The notes under the pieces were generated by a model, which saw only the letters and a program-made list of their open reading frames with translations, was not told the origin of the DNA and did no database searches. A stretch of DNA of 64,000 bases from Streptomyces coacervatus (lineage in GTDB: Bacteria; Actinomycetota; Actinomycetes; Streptomycetales; Streptomycetaceae). Made by a program: the position numbers and the translations under genes. Every line of letters begins with the position of its first letter. Positions within the stretch are counted from its first letter, which is position 1. Location of the stretch: contig NZ_JARHTP010000001.1 in NCBI RefSeq assembly GCF_029223485.1, positions 682,001 to 746,000 on the forward strand, given 5' to 3'. This document shows, piece by piece, positions 34,498 through 43,324 of the stretch.

Positions 34498-35982
34498 CTA
34501 GTGCACGTCGTTGGTCGCCGCGATCTTCTTCCAGGACTTCGGCTGGACAGGAGCCGCCGCCCCGGCGATCGACGCAGCCCGCGCCGCAGGTGCGGCAGGC
34601 TTCACCGGCTGGTACAGCCACGTGTCGAACAGCGCGGACAGCGACTTTCCGGACACCTGCTCGGCGTAGGCCTGGAAGTCGGCGATCGAGGCGTTGCCGT
34701 ACGCATGCTCCTTCGGCCAGCCCTTCAGGATGGCGAAGAACGCGTCGTCACCGACCTCGTTGCGCAGCGCCTGAACCGCCAGCGCGCCACGGTCGTAGAC
34801 GGCCGCGTCGAACTGGTTGTCCGGACCGGGGTCACCGGGCTTGACCTTCCAGAAGGCGTCGTCCGCCGGGTGCGAGGCGTACACGTAGTCGGCGAGCTGC
34901 TGCGTCGTGCCCTCGCCCTCGTGCTCGGACCACAGCCACTGCGCATAGCTCGCGAAGCCCTCGTTGAGCCAGATGTCCTTCCAGCCCTTGAGCGACACGT
35001 CGTCGCCGTACCACTGGTGGGCCAGCTCATGCACGACCAACGAGGTGTTGGCGCCCTTCGCGAACTGCTTCGGGCTGTAGTACACGCGGGTCTGTGTCTC
35101 CAGCGCGTACCCGGTGGTCGTGTTGGGCACATACCCGCCGGCCGAGCTGAAGGGATACGGCCCGAAGTAGCCGCTCAGCCAGTCGACGAGCTCCCCGGTG
35201 CGCTCCACGCTCGCCCGCGCGGCCCCGTCGTTGTCGCCGAGGTCCTTGCTGTAGGCGTTGACGATCGGCACCCCGCCCTCGGAGGTGCCGGTCGTGATGT
35301 CGAACTTGCCGACGGCCAGCGTGGCCAGATATGTCGCCTGCGGTTTGTTCTCGCGCCAGCTGTAGCGGGTCCAGCCCAGCTTCGAACTCGTCGACTGCAG
35401 CGTGCCGTTGGAGAGGACCTGGGTGCCGTCCGGCACGGCCACCGACACGTCGTAGGTCGCCTTGTCCAGCGGGTGGTCATTGCTCGGGAACCACCACCAG
35501 GCCGCCTCGGGCTCGTCCGCGGCGACCGCCCCGTCCGGCGTGCGGTGCCAGGTGTTGAAGCCGTATGCGGTCTTCGTCGACGGCACTCCGCTGTAGCGCA
35601 CCACCACGGTGATCGGCGTGTCCTTGGCCAGCGGCGTCTTCGGCGTCACCACCAGCTCGTGCTGGCCCGAGGTCGCGAAGGACGCCTTGGCGCCGTTGAC
35701 CCGCACCTCGCTGACGTCGAGCAGGAAGTCCAGATCGAAGCTCGACAGGTCCTGGGTGGTCTTCGCCAGGATCGTCGCCGTACCGGCCAACTCGTCGGTG
35801 GCGGGCTGGTATTGCAGGCGCAGGTCGTAGTGGGAGACGTCGTATCCGCCGTTGCCGTAGTCCGGGTAGTAGGGGTCGCCGATGCCCGGAGCGCCGGGGG
35901 AGTAGCTCGCGGCCGACGCCGGGATCGCCAGCATCAGGGACGCGGCAGCGAGTGCGCCCGGCGTGATGATTCTGCGGTGCAC
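34498..35982 (-). CDS. Secreted M1-family metallopeptidase
   Basis: A 494-aa zinc aminopeptidase. The start is GTG (VHRRIITPG) with GGAG 5-6 nt upstream, followed by a signal peptide ending near ASA. The zinc site is HELAHQWYG (HExxH, about residue 308) with the third ligand Glu in NEGFASYAQW. The usual exopeptidase GAMEN loop is replaced by YALETQTR about 30 residues upstream, a variant I recall in actinobacterial M1 enzymes. It probably trims extracellular peptides. Divergent from another secreted peptidase, an S15 enzyme. Confidence 0.9.
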   Translation of the reverse strand: MHRRIITPGALAAASLMLAIPASAASYSPGAPGIGDPYYPDYGNGGYDVSHYDLRLQYQPATDELAGTATILAKTTQDLSSFDLDFLLDVSEVRVNGAKASFATSGQHELVVTPKTPLAKDTPITVVVRYSGVPSTKTAYGFNTWHRTPDGAVAADEPEAAWWWFPSNDHPLDKATYDVSVAVPDGTQVLSNGTLQSTSSKLGWTRYSWRENKPQATYLATLAVGKFDITTGTSEGGVPIVNAYSKDLGDNDGAARASVERTGELVDWLSGYFGPYPFSSAGGYVPNTTTGYALETQTRVYYSPKQFAKGANTSLVVHELAHQWYGDDVSLKGWKDIWLNEGFASYAQWLWSEHEGEGTTQQLADYVYASHPADDAFWKVKPGDPGPDNQFDAAVYDRGALAVQALRNEVGDDAFFAILKGWPKEHAYGNASIADFQAYAEQVSGKSLSALFDTWLYQPVKPAAPAARAASIAGAAAPVQPKSWKKIAATNDVH

Positions 35983-36163
35983 GAAAGCTCCAAGTCGTAG
36001 GGGTACGAAGTCTGTTCGGAGCCTATTGAGTCCCTGTGTCCCCGGGCATGTCCATGGCCCCATGTGTCACACGATCGCCATTCGGCCGTCATGAGCAGCC
36101 GCCTCCGCTTCCCCACCGGCCTCGCAGGCGACCGATTGCACTCTTCTGCACGGGAGTTGACCG

Positions 36164-38122
36164 ATGTACCGTCCGCGCATGCCGATAAGCACGCGCTTCA
36201 CGACCTGGAGACCGCTCGCAGCGGCGGCCGTCGCCGCCCTCATGGCAGCGTTCCTCACCCCCGCGGCGGCCCACAGCGCCCCGCAGGAGAGCCGCCCCGT
36301 CTACTCCTACGACCACGCCATCCGCGAGGCCGTATGGGTGGACACCGGACTCGACTCGGACGGCGACGGAAAGGCCGACCGGGTCGCCGTCGACATCGTC
36401 CGCCCCCGCGAACCCGCCCAGCAGGGCCGCAAGGTACCGGTCATCATGGACGCCAGCCCCTACTACTCCTGCTGCGGCCGCGGCAACGAGAGCCAGAAGA
36501 AGACGTACGACGCGAACGGCAACGTCGTCCAGATGCCGCTCTTCTACGACAACTACTTCGTGCCCCGCGGCTACGCCTTCGTCGGCGTCGACCTCGCCGG
36601 CACCAACCGCTCCGACGGCTGCATCGACGTCGGCGGCCGCTCCGACATCCAGTCCGCGAAGGCGGTCGTCGACTGGCTGAACGGCCGGGCCAAGGCATAC
36701 ACCACCCGCACCGGGACGACGACCGCCAAGGCCACCTGGACCAACGGCAGCACCGGCATGATCGGCAAGAGCTGGGACGGCACGATCGCCAACGGCGTCG
36801 CCGCGACGGGCGTGAAGGGCCTCAAAACCGTCGTCCCGATCAGCGCCATCTCCTCCTGGTACGACTACTACTTCGCCAAGGGCGCCGCGCTCTACGACTC
36901 GGGCCCCGACTCGCTCGCCGACTACGTCGACAGTCCCGACGCCCGCGCCAAGTGCGCCACCGTCCAGCAGAAGCTCGTCGACGGCGCCCCGCGCACCGGC
37001 GACTGGACGCCGTTGTGGACCGAGCGCGACTACGTCAAGGACGCGGGCAAGGTGAAGGCCAGCGTCTTCCTCGTGCACGGCATGCAGGACCTCAACGTCC
37101 GCACCAAGCACTTCGGCCAGTGGTGGGACGCCCTCGCCAAGAACGGCGTCGAACGCAAGATCTGGCTCTCCCAGACCGGCCACGTCGACCCCTTCGACTA
37201 CCGGCGCGGCGCCTGGGTCGACACCCTGCACCGCTGGTTCGACCACGAACTCCTCGGCTACGACAATGGCATCGACCGCGCGCCCATGGCCGACATCGAG
37301 CGCCACCCCGACCAGTGGGTCACCTCGAAGGTCTGGCCCCCGACCGGTACGGCCACCACGACCCTGCGCCCGGCCACCGGCACCCAGGCAGGCGTCGGCA
37401 CCCTCGGCCTCACCAAGGGCGACGGCACCGAGACCTTCACCGACAACCCGCAGCTCAGCGAGACCGACTGGGCGTCGAAGATCGACACATCGACCCCCGA
37501 CAAGGCCGGTTTCGTCACCAAGCCCCTCACCCACGACCTGCGCCTGTCCGGCTCCTCCAAGGTCACCGTGACCGCAACGCCGACGACGAAGACGGCCTTT
37601 CTCTCCGCCGTCCTCGTGGACCTCGGCCCCGACACCATCCGTGACTACGCCGACTCCGCCGAGGGCATCACCACCCTCACCGACCGCACCTGCTGGGGCG
37701 CGAGCACCACGGGCGACAGCGCCTGCTTCAAGGCCACCGAGGCCAAGAAGGCGGCCGTCGACTACACGGTGTTCAGCCGCGGCTGGGCCGACCTCGGCAA
37801 CTACGCCTCCGACCTCAAGGGCGTCCCGCTCACCCCGGGCCAGGCGTACACCATCACCCTGGATCTCGCCGCCACCGACCACGTCGTCCCGGCAGGCCAC
37901 CGCCTCGCCCTGATCGTCGCGGGCACCGACAAGGACCTCATCGACCCTCCGGCCGACAAACCGACACTCAGCCTGGACCTGTCCGGTACGTCGGCTCGTG
38001 TCCCCTTCGTCGGAGGCGCGGCGGCGTTCGCCCACGCCACCTCCGGCAAGTCGTCGGCAGCATCCGAGGCCACGCCCCTTAAGGGGGTCCGCGCCCCGAG
38101 CGGCGCACATCGCGTGCCGTGA
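36164..38122 (+). CDS. Secreted S15-type Xaa-Pro dipeptidyl-peptidase (CocE/NonD family)
   Basis: This 652-aa alpha/beta-hydrolase begins with a signal peptide (MPISTRFTTWRPLAAAAVAALMA, cleavage near AHSA). The nucleophile is in GKSWDGTIANG, and SQTGHVDPF provides the catalytic His region. The C-terminal jelly-roll domain starts around LTHDLRLSGSSKV. It probably removes Xaa-Pro dipeptides or hydrolyses esters outside the cell. ATG at 36164 has GGGAG 7 nt upstream. The last ~16 residues (PLKGVRAPSG...) are encoded over CCCCTTAAGGGG, which resembles a degenerate repeat arm. Confidence 0.88.
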   Translation: MYRPRMPISTRFTTWRPLAAAAVAALMAAFLTPAAAHSAPQESRPVYSYDHAIREAVWVDTGLDSDGDGKADRVAVDIVRPREPAQQGRKVPVIMDASPYYSCCGRGNESQKKTYDANGNVVQMPLFYDNYFVPRGYAFVGVDLAGTNRSDGCIDVGGRSDIQSAKAVVDWLNGRAKAYTTRTGTTTAKATWTNGSTGMIGKSWDGTIANGVAATGVKGLKTVVPISAISSWYDYYFAKGAALYDSGPDSLADYVDSPDARAKCATVQQKLVDGAPRTGDWTPLWTERDYVKDAGKVKASVFLVHGMQDLNVRTKHFGQWWDALAKNGVERKIWLSQTGHVDPFDYRRGAWVDTLHRWFDHELLGYDNGIDRAPMADIERHPDQWVTSKVWPPTGTATTTLRPATGTQAGVGTLGLTKGDGTETFTDNPQLSETDWASKIDTSTPDKAGFVTKPLTHDLRLSGSSKVTVTATPTTKTAFLSAVLVDLGPDTIRDYADSAEGITTLTDRTCWGASTTGDSACFKATEAKKAAVDYTVFSRGWADLGNYASDLKGVPLTPGQAYTITLDLAATDHVVPAGHRLALIVAGTDKDLIDPPADKPTLSLDLSGTSARVPFVGGAAAFAHATSGKSSAASEATPLKGVRAPSGAHRVP

Positions 38123-38127
38123 GAAAC

Positions 38128-38183
38128 CGCGCCCCTGAAGGGGCGCGGGGAACTGCGCGACCAGCCACGACGAGGCCGCAGAC
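38128..38183 (+). repeat. Dispersed intergenic repeat, short form (copy E)
   Basis: It contains CGCCCCTGAAGGGGCGCGGG, GAACTGCGCGACCAGCCACG and CCGCAGAC. Its first 18 bp fold into a hairpin. It lies between the convergent S15 and D-amino-acid-oxidase-like genes. Confidence 0.85.
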
Positions 38184-38208
38184 GAACAACGGCACATCCC
38201 GCGGAGCG

Positions 38209-39165
38209 CTACGCGGCCGGGCAAGCCAGCCCGGCCGCCTCCTCCGCACACCCCCACGCCACAGTCACCCCGGCCCCGCCATGCCCATAGTTATGCACCA
38301 ACACCCGTCCCCCGGGCAGCAGTTCACGCTCCAGCCGGACGGCACCCCGCACAGGCCGCAACCCCACCCGATGCTCCAGTACGCGCGCCCCCGCGATCTC
38401 CGGCCGCAGCGCCGCACACCGCCGTACGATCGCCTCGGCCACCGCCGGATCCGGCTCCAGCGACCAGGCGTCCTCATCGGCCGTGCCGCCCAGCAGCAGC
38501 CGCCCCGGCTGCGGGAAGAAATACGCCATCTCCCCGTCCGCGCCGGTGGAGGTGAGCCACGTGCGGATGCCGGGGTTCTCCACGACGACCAACTGCCCCC
38601 GCACCGGCCGCACGGACGCGTCCGGAACGAGCTCACGAGCCCCCAGCCCGGTGCAGTTGACGACGACCGGCGCGTCCACCTCCGCGAACCCGGCGACCGT
38701 ACGCTCCTCGACCACCCCGCCCGCCGCAAGCAACCGCTCCCGCAGCCATGGCAGATGAGTCGACATGTCGATGAGCGGCAGCCGCGCCCACAGCCCGGTC
38801 CCGGCGTACTCCTCGGCCGTCGCCGCCCGCAGCCCGGGCACCCGGTCGGCCGCCCAGGCCTCGGCCCGGTCGAGATCCGCCTCGCCCAGTACCCCTTCGA
38901 CCATGCGTACGCCGGTCGGCCCGGGCCGCGCAGCCAAATCCTCGTACACATCGAGCGATTGCAGCGCCCAGGCGCGCGCCCGCGCGACCGGCTCGATCCG
39001 GTACGGCCACCACAGCGCGCCCGCAACCGCAGAGGTGGTCCGCTCGACGGGATCCCGTGTCCACACCCGCACTCGCACGCCGCGCTCGGCGAGGACGACG
39101 GCCGTGGTCAGCCCGACGACCCCGGCGCCGACCACGATGACATCGTTGTTCCGTGCGCTCTCCAC
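38209..39165 (-). CDS. D-amino-acid oxidase-like FAD-dependent oxidoreductase
   Basis: A 318-aa DAO-family flavoprotein. The N-terminal VIVVGAGVVGLTTAVVLAERG is the FAD Rossmann motif. VAGALWWPYRIEP, VVNCTGLGARELVPD and the C-terminal HNYGHGGAGVTVAWGCA are signatures of D-amino acid oxidases. It deaminates D-amino acids to keto acids and H2O2. The GTG start follows a TAACGT -10-like box by 6 nt with no Shine-Dalgarno. Substrate preference is unknown. Confidence 0.9.
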   Translation of the reverse strand: MESARNNDVIVVGAGVVGLTTAVVLAERGVRVRVWTRDPVERTTSAVAGALWWPYRIEPVARARAWALQSLDVYEDLAARPGPTGVRMVEGVLGEADLDRAEAWAADRVPGLRAATAEEYAGTGLWARLPLIDMSTHLPWLRERLLAAGGVVEERTVAGFAEVDAPVVVNCTGLGARELVPDASVRPVRGQLVVVENPGIRTWLTSTGADGEMAYFFPQPGRLLLGGTADEDAWSLEPDPAVAEAIVRRCAALRPEIAGARVLEHRVGLRPVRGAVRLERELLPGGRVLVHNYGHGGAGVTVAWGCAEEAAGLACPAA

Positions 39166-39171
39166 GCGGGG

Positions 39172-39177
39172 ACGTTA
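39172..39177 (-). promoter_or_regulatory. -10 box (TAACGT) for the D-amino-acid oxidase-like gene
   Basis: The box is 6 nt from the GTG start codon, with no ribosome-binding site. A leaderless transcript is inferred. Confidence 0.45.
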
Positions 39178-39219
39178 GCGGAATGTGTCATGCCGTGCTC
39201 AGACAGCTCCCACTCTGGG

Positions 39220-39225
39220 GATACT
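39220..39225 (+). promoter_or_regulatory. -10-like box (GATACT) for the gene at 39232
   Basis: GATACT lies 6 nt before the ATG with no Shine-Dalgarno. The box is weaker than TAnnnT. Confidence 0.35.
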
Positions 39226-39231
39226 CACAGC

Positions 39232-40263
39232 ATGTCTGCCGAGTACGCGACCTTCGGCCTGGCACCGGCGATGCGTGCCGGTGGAGTCCTCGCCAACGGT
39301 GACTACCAAGTGCACCGGGACTTCGTGGACTTCATCGTCGACGGACGCCCGCTGCTGTTCCAGCTCTCCGACCTCGACGCCGTCTCCCCACTCGCCTCCG
39401 ACGTCCCACCCGCCATCTTCAGCGAACAGGTCCGCAGCCTCCTCCTGGAGGCGGAGCCACCGCTTCCGGACGGCCGCTACATCATCTACGGCTGTCCCGA
39501 GTGCGCGGACCTGGCCTGCGGCGCGGTCACCGCGATCATCGAGCGGGAGGGCCAAGAAGGGGAGGACTACATCTGGCGGGACTTCGCCTGGCAGACGGAC
39601 GAACACGCCGACCTCGAACTCAACGGCTACCACGGCATCGGGCCCTTCCGCTTCCACGGCGCCGAGTACCGCGAGGCGCTGGCCGCCCTCCTCGACGCCG
39701 ACCCGCCGGGCACCCGCCGCCGTGTCCTGCTCATCGGCGCCCGAGTCGCCCTGCTCGCCAAGCTCGCCGCCGCCCTGCGCACCATCGGCATCGGCGCCGA
39801 CATCGCCCACGACGCCAATGGTGTCCACGCCGACGAACTGCGCGCCTACGGCGCCGTCGCCTTCGGCCGCGCGATCACCCAGCAGGAACGCGCCGCCGTA
39901 CGCAGCTCCTTCGAGCAGGCAGGCGTCGAGGTCACCTATGTCGAGGGCCTCGCCCCGATAGTCCCGTTGCTGGTCGCCCAGATCGAACACGCCCTGGACC
40001 GCAGCCCGGTGGCACAGCGCCGCCTGACCGGCCTGGTGGCGGCCGACGGCGAGGCGGGCGTCGAGGTCACCTCACCCTGCCGGGTCCGCCTCACCGCGTA
40101 CCGCCTCGACCGCCTCTACCGCACCCACACCCACGAGGTCTTCGACGGCGTCCTCGAACCGGGCCGCCACCGCATCGCCCTGGACGCCAAGGCGGTGAAG
40201 GGCGAGGCCTTCGTGGTGGCGCGGACGGCCGGGAGCGTACTGGTGGAGGCGATGGCTCGCTGA
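39232..40263 (+). CDS. Uncharacterised two-part protein with a Cys-rich centre and Rossmann-like C-terminus
   Basis: A 343-aa protein I do not recognise as a defined enzyme, though homologues are sometimes labelled oxidoreductase. The N-terminal half has GDYQVHRDFVDFIVDGRPLLF and IIYGCPECADLACGAVTAII, whose C-x2-C-x4-C could bind metal, then WRDFAWQTDEHADLELNGY and GPFRFHGAEYREAL. The second half has a Rossmann-like stretch RRRVLLIGARVALLAKLAAAL followed by YGAVAFGRAI. A C-terminal part (HEVFDGVLEPGRHRIALD) looks beta-rich. It is divergent from the oxidase gene across 66 bp. Confidence 0.6.
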   Translation: MSAEYATFGLAPAMRAGGVLANGDYQVHRDFVDFIVDGRPLLFQLSDLDAVSPLASDVPPAIFSEQVRSLLLEAEPPLPDGRYIIYGCPECADLACGAVTAIIEREGQEGEDYIWRDFAWQTDEHADLELNGYHGIGPFRFHGAEYREALAALLDADPPGTRRRVLLIGARVALLAKLAAALRTIGIGADIAHDANGVHADELRAYGAVAFGRAITQQERAAVRSSFEQAGVEVTYVEGLAPIVPLLVAQIEHALDRSPVAQRRLTGLVAADGEAGVEVTSPCRVRLTAYRLDRLYRTHTHEVFDGVLEPGRHRIALDAKAVKGEAFVVARTAGSVLVEAMAR

Positions 40264-40448
40264 CGTGCGCGGGGCCTTGCGCTCATGACGCGCCGACTCG
40301 GATCGCCACCCCGTGAATCTGGACCGGTGGGACATGCCTCAACCCCTTGACCGGAACCGAACTCAGGTCCCTCCCCACCGGCGCCCCCACCACCCCACCC
40401 GGTACCCCCTGACCAGCGGGCACACCGCACCACCCGCCCACCGCTCGC

Positions 40449-40454
40449 TAGAAT
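40449..40454 (+). promoter_or_regulatory. -10 box (TAGAAT) for the second ABC-F gene
   Basis: A near-consensus TAGAAT lies 9 nt before ATG 40464 and no Shine-Dalgarno is seen. The 185 bp upstream hold no recognisable gene. Confidence 0.5.
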
Positions 40455-40463
40455 CACCCCCTG

Positions 40464-42104
40464 ATGACTGCCACCCTCGTCGCCAAGAACCTCACCGCCG
40501 GCCACGGCGACCGCTCCCTCTTCACCGCCCTCGACCTCGTCGTCGCCCCCGGCGACGTGATCGGGCTGGTCGGTGCCAACGGCGCGGGCAAGTCCACCCT
40601 GCTCAAGATGCTCGCAGGGCTCCTTGCGCCGGAGGAGGGCGAGCTCAGGCTCTCCCCGCCCACCGCCACCGTCGGCCACCTTCCGCAGGAGCCCGAGCGC
40701 CGCCCGGGCGAGACGATCCGCCAGTTCCTCGCCCGCCGCACCGGCGTGGCCGAGGCGCAGCGCGTGATGGACGAGGCCACGCAGGCCCTGGTCGACGGCG
40801 CCCCCGGTGCCGATGACGCGTACGCGACGAGCCTGGAGCGCTGGCTCGACCTCGGCGGCGCCGACCTGGAGGAGCGGGCGGAGGAGGTCGCCGACTCCCT
40901 CGGCCTCGCCGTGGACCTGGACCAGCCGATGACATCCCTGTCCGGCGGCCAGGCGGCACGCGCGGGCCTCGCCTCCCTCCTCCTCTCCCGCTACGACCTC
41001 TTCCTCCTCGACGAGCCGACCAACGACCTCGATCTGGACGGCCTGGAACGCCTCGAACGGTTCGTGAAGGGCCTGCGCGCCGGCACCGTCGTCGTCAGCC
41101 ACGACCGCGAGTTCCTCACCCGCACCGTCACCAAGGTCCTCGAACTCGACCTCGCCCAGCAGCAGATCACCCTCTACGGCGGCGGCTACGAGGCCTACCT
41201 GGAAGAGCGGGACGTCGCCCGCCGGCACGCCCGAGAGGACTACGAGGAGTACGCCGACAAGCGCGCCGCCCTCCAGGACCGCGCCCAGATGCAACGCTCC
41301 TGGATGGACAAGGGCGTCAAGAACGCCCGCCGCAAGGCGAACAACGACAACGACAAGATCGGCCGCAAGTTCCGCAGCGAGGCCAGTGAGAAGCAGGCCG
41401 CGAAGGCCCGCCAGACCCAGCGCATGATCGAGCGGCTCGACGTCGTCGAGGAGCCCCGCAAGGAGTGGGAGCTACGCATGGAGATCGCGTCGGCCCCGCG
41501 CTCGGGCGCCGTCGTGGCCACCCTGCGGGACGCGGAGGTCCGGCGTGGCGACTTCACCTTCGGCCCGGTCTCCCTGCAGATCGACTGGGCCGACCGGGTG
41601 GCGGTGACCGGAGCGAACGGCGCCGGCAAGTCGACCCTGCTGGGCGCCCTGCTCGGCAGGATCCCCCTGGACGCGGGCCACGCGAGCCTCGGCCCCGGCG
41701 TCCTGGTCGGCGAGGTCGACCAGGCCCGCAAGCTGTTCCACGGCACGGAGGCCCTGCTCGACGCGTTCTGCGCCGCCGTCCCGGACACCGAGCCGGTCGA
41801 AGTACGCACCCTGCTGGCCAAGTTCGGCCTGAGGTCCGACCACGTCCTGCGCCCGGCGGCCACCCTCTCCCCGGGCGAACGCACCCGCGCCGCCCTGGCG
41901 CTCCTGCAGGGCCGGGGCGTCAACCTCCTCGTCCTGGACGAGCCGACCAACCACCTCGACCTGCCCGCCATCGAGCAACTGGAGTCGGCCCTCGACGCCT
42001 ACGAGGGCACCCTCCTCCTGGTCACCCACGACCGCCGCATGCTGGATGCGGTCCATGTGACCCGCCGCCTGGAGGTGGCGGACGGAAAGGTTACGGAGCG
42101 CTAG
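40464..42104 (+). CDS. ABC-F family ATP-binding protein (second copy)
   Basis: A 546-aa twin-cassette ATPase without membrane helices. Cassette 1 has GANGAGKSTLLKML, LSGGQAARAGLA and FLLDEPTNDLD. The second has GANGAGKSTLLGAL, a signature LSPGERTRAAL with Pro in place of the first Gly, and LVLDEPTNHLD. The charged linker RRKANNDNDKIGRKFRSE corresponds to the ribosome P-site-contact region. It is likely a translation or antibiotic-protection factor, distinct from the ABC-F at 7.8 kb. Confidence 0.92.
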   Translation: MTATLVAKNLTAGHGDRSLFTALDLVVAPGDVIGLVGANGAGKSTLLKMLAGLLAPEEGELRLSPPTATVGHLPQEPERRPGETIRQFLARRTGVAEAQRVMDEATQALVDGAPGADDAYATSLERWLDLGGADLEERAEEVADSLGLAVDLDQPMTSLSGGQAARAGLASLLLSRYDLFLLDEPTNDLDLDGLERLERFVKGLRAGTVVVSHDREFLTRTVTKVLELDLAQQQITLYGGGYEAYLEERDVARRHAREDYEEYADKRAALQDRAQMQRSWMDKGVKNARRKANNDNDKIGRKFRSEASEKQAAKARQTQRMIERLDVVEEPRKEWELRMEIASAPRSGAVVATLRDAEVRRGDFTFGPVSLQIDWADRVAVTGANGAGKSTLLGALLGRIPLDAGHASLGPGVLVGEVDQARKLFHGTEALLDAFCAAVPDTEPVEVRTLLAKFGLRSDHVLRPAATLSPGERTRAALALLQGRGVNLLVLDEPTNHLDLPAIEQLESALDAYEGTLLLVTHDRRMLDAVHVTRRLEVADGKVTER

Positions 42105-42259
42105 GCCTCGACGCCCGCGCCGTCCGTCTCTTTCGCGACTTAAGTGTCTTACGAGTCGGGACCCGTGCGGGACCCGTGCGGGGACCATGGTCGTCCGCCG
42201 CGTACGCTGACGGCGATTCCTCGTCGGACACCGGGCAGGACCAGGACAAGGGGGAGGCC

Positions 42260-42736
42260 ATGGGCTCTGCGGCGAAGCGGCCGACCGTGCGGATCGTGCA
42301 CGAGCAGGACGTCGTTGCACGGATGCGCGGGACCCAGGACCGGATCGCTGACGCGATCACGGCCTTCGCCGGAACCATGGCGTTCGTGTATCTGCACGCC
42401 CTGTGGTTCGCGGTGTGGATCGTGTGCAACGAGGGGGTGTTCGGCAAGGGGGCGGTCTGGGATCCGTACCCCTTCGGGCTGCTCACCATGATCGTCAGCC
42501 TGGAAGCGATCTTCCTGTCCACCTTCGTGATGGTGAGCCAGAACCGCCAGGCCGCCCGTGAGAACGTACGCGCCGACCTGGACTTCGAGACCAATGTGCG
42601 CTCGGAGGTGTGGGCCGTCCACATCGGCCGTTCCCTCGGGGTGGACCCCGTGGAGGTCGAGCAGCGCGTTCAGCAGCTGCTCGCGGAGAACCACGCCAGG
42701 ATGAACGGCACCGCTCGACCTCCCGAGCAGAGCTGA
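42260..42736 (+). CDS. DUF1003 membrane protein
   Basis: This 158-aa protein has two hydrophobic helices (AFAGTMAFVYLHALWFAVWIV and LLTMIVSLEAIFLSTFVMVSQ) separated by GVWDPYPFG-like VWDPYPFGL, the hallmark of DUF1003. It continues with RQAARENVRADLDFETN and a coiled C-terminal EQRVQQLL. The function is unknown. A GGGGGAGG ribosome-binding site lies just before the ATG. It converges on the truncated gene at 42747. Confidence 0.88.
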   Translation: MGSAAKRPTVRIVHEQDVVARMRGTQDRIADAITAFAGTMAFVYLHALWFAVWIVCNEGVFGKGAVWDPYPFGLLTMIVSLEAIFLSTFVMVSQNRQAARENVRADLDFETNVRSEVWAVHIGRSLGVDPVEVEQRVQQLLAENHARMNGTARPPEQS

Positions 42737-42746
42737 GCCGAGCCGC

Positions 42747-43217
42747 TCAGCGCAGGCGCACAGCCATCCCCGGACGAGAACCGGACGGGGCCGCCGCCGT
42801 CGGCGCGCCGAGATGGGTGTAGGTCTGCCGCGACGGCCGCACCACCAGGCCCGGCACCGACACCCACGCCATCAGGAACTCCCGCTCACCAGGCGCCAGA
42901 TGGAGGCCGTGGCGCAGCACCGGCATGCTGTTGGTGAGCGGGCACAGCCCCAGATCGCAGTCGAGTGCACCGTCGACGCCACGCAGCGGTTCACCGTCCG
43001 CGGTCCACCGCCCGGCGTCGTCGCGCCGCAGGTCGAGCGTGCGGGTACTGGTCTCGGTCTCCGCCGTGACCATCAGCCGCCGGGTCACGAACCCTTCACC
43101 CGTCTCCAGCTCGTACGAGATCCAGTACGGCTCCGGAACGGTCGCAACGGCCCGTCCGTGGGCCCGTAGGGAGCCGTTGTCCAGGTGACGGCGTGCGATG
43201 CGACCACGCCGGCCACC
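42747..43217 (-). CDS. Glycolipid-binding (DUF1089-like) family protein, N-terminally truncated; possible pseudogene
   Basis: The conserved-looking frame runs from an in-frame TAA (43218-43220) through HLDNGSLRAHGRAVA, PYWISYELETGEGFVTRRL, WTADGEPLRG, GALDCDLGLCPLTNSMPVLR and FLMAWVSVPGLVV to MAVRLR. The only usual start codon is GTG at 43086-43088, which gives 113 aa and cuts off conserved sequence. Only CTG or ATC codons lie further up. The region between YTHLGAP and GMAVRLR also seems shorter than I remember for the family. Repeat copy F begins 3 bp beyond the TAA, so its insertion may have removed the 5' end. Confidence 0.55.
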   Translation of the reverse strand, partial: GGRRGRIARRHLDNGSLRAHGRAVATVPEPYWISYELETGEGFVTRRLMVTAETETSTRTLDLRRDDAGRWTADGEPLRGVDGALDCDLGLCPLTNSMPVLRHGLHLAPGEREFLMAWVSVPGLVVRPSRQTYTHLGAPTAAAPSGSRPGMAVRLR

Positions 43218-43222
43218 TTAGT

Positions 43223-43292
43223 TCTGAAAGGGCGCGCAGCGCCTCTTTCAGGGGCGCGGGGAACTGCGCGACCAGCCACAACCGACCCGCAG
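43223..43292 (+). repeat. Dispersed intergenic repeat, short form with extra hairpin (copy F)
   Basis: CTGAAAGGGCGC (43224-43235) and GCGCC-T-CTTTCAG (to 43251) form a hairpin, followed by GGGGCGCGGGGAACTGCGCG and ACCAGCCACAACCG as in copies A and E. It lies between two minus-strand genes, directly at the broken 5' end of the downstream one. Confidence 0.85.
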
Positions 43293-43324
43293 TTCCCCAC
43301 GGCCCCCCCGCCGGAGGCTCAGAC

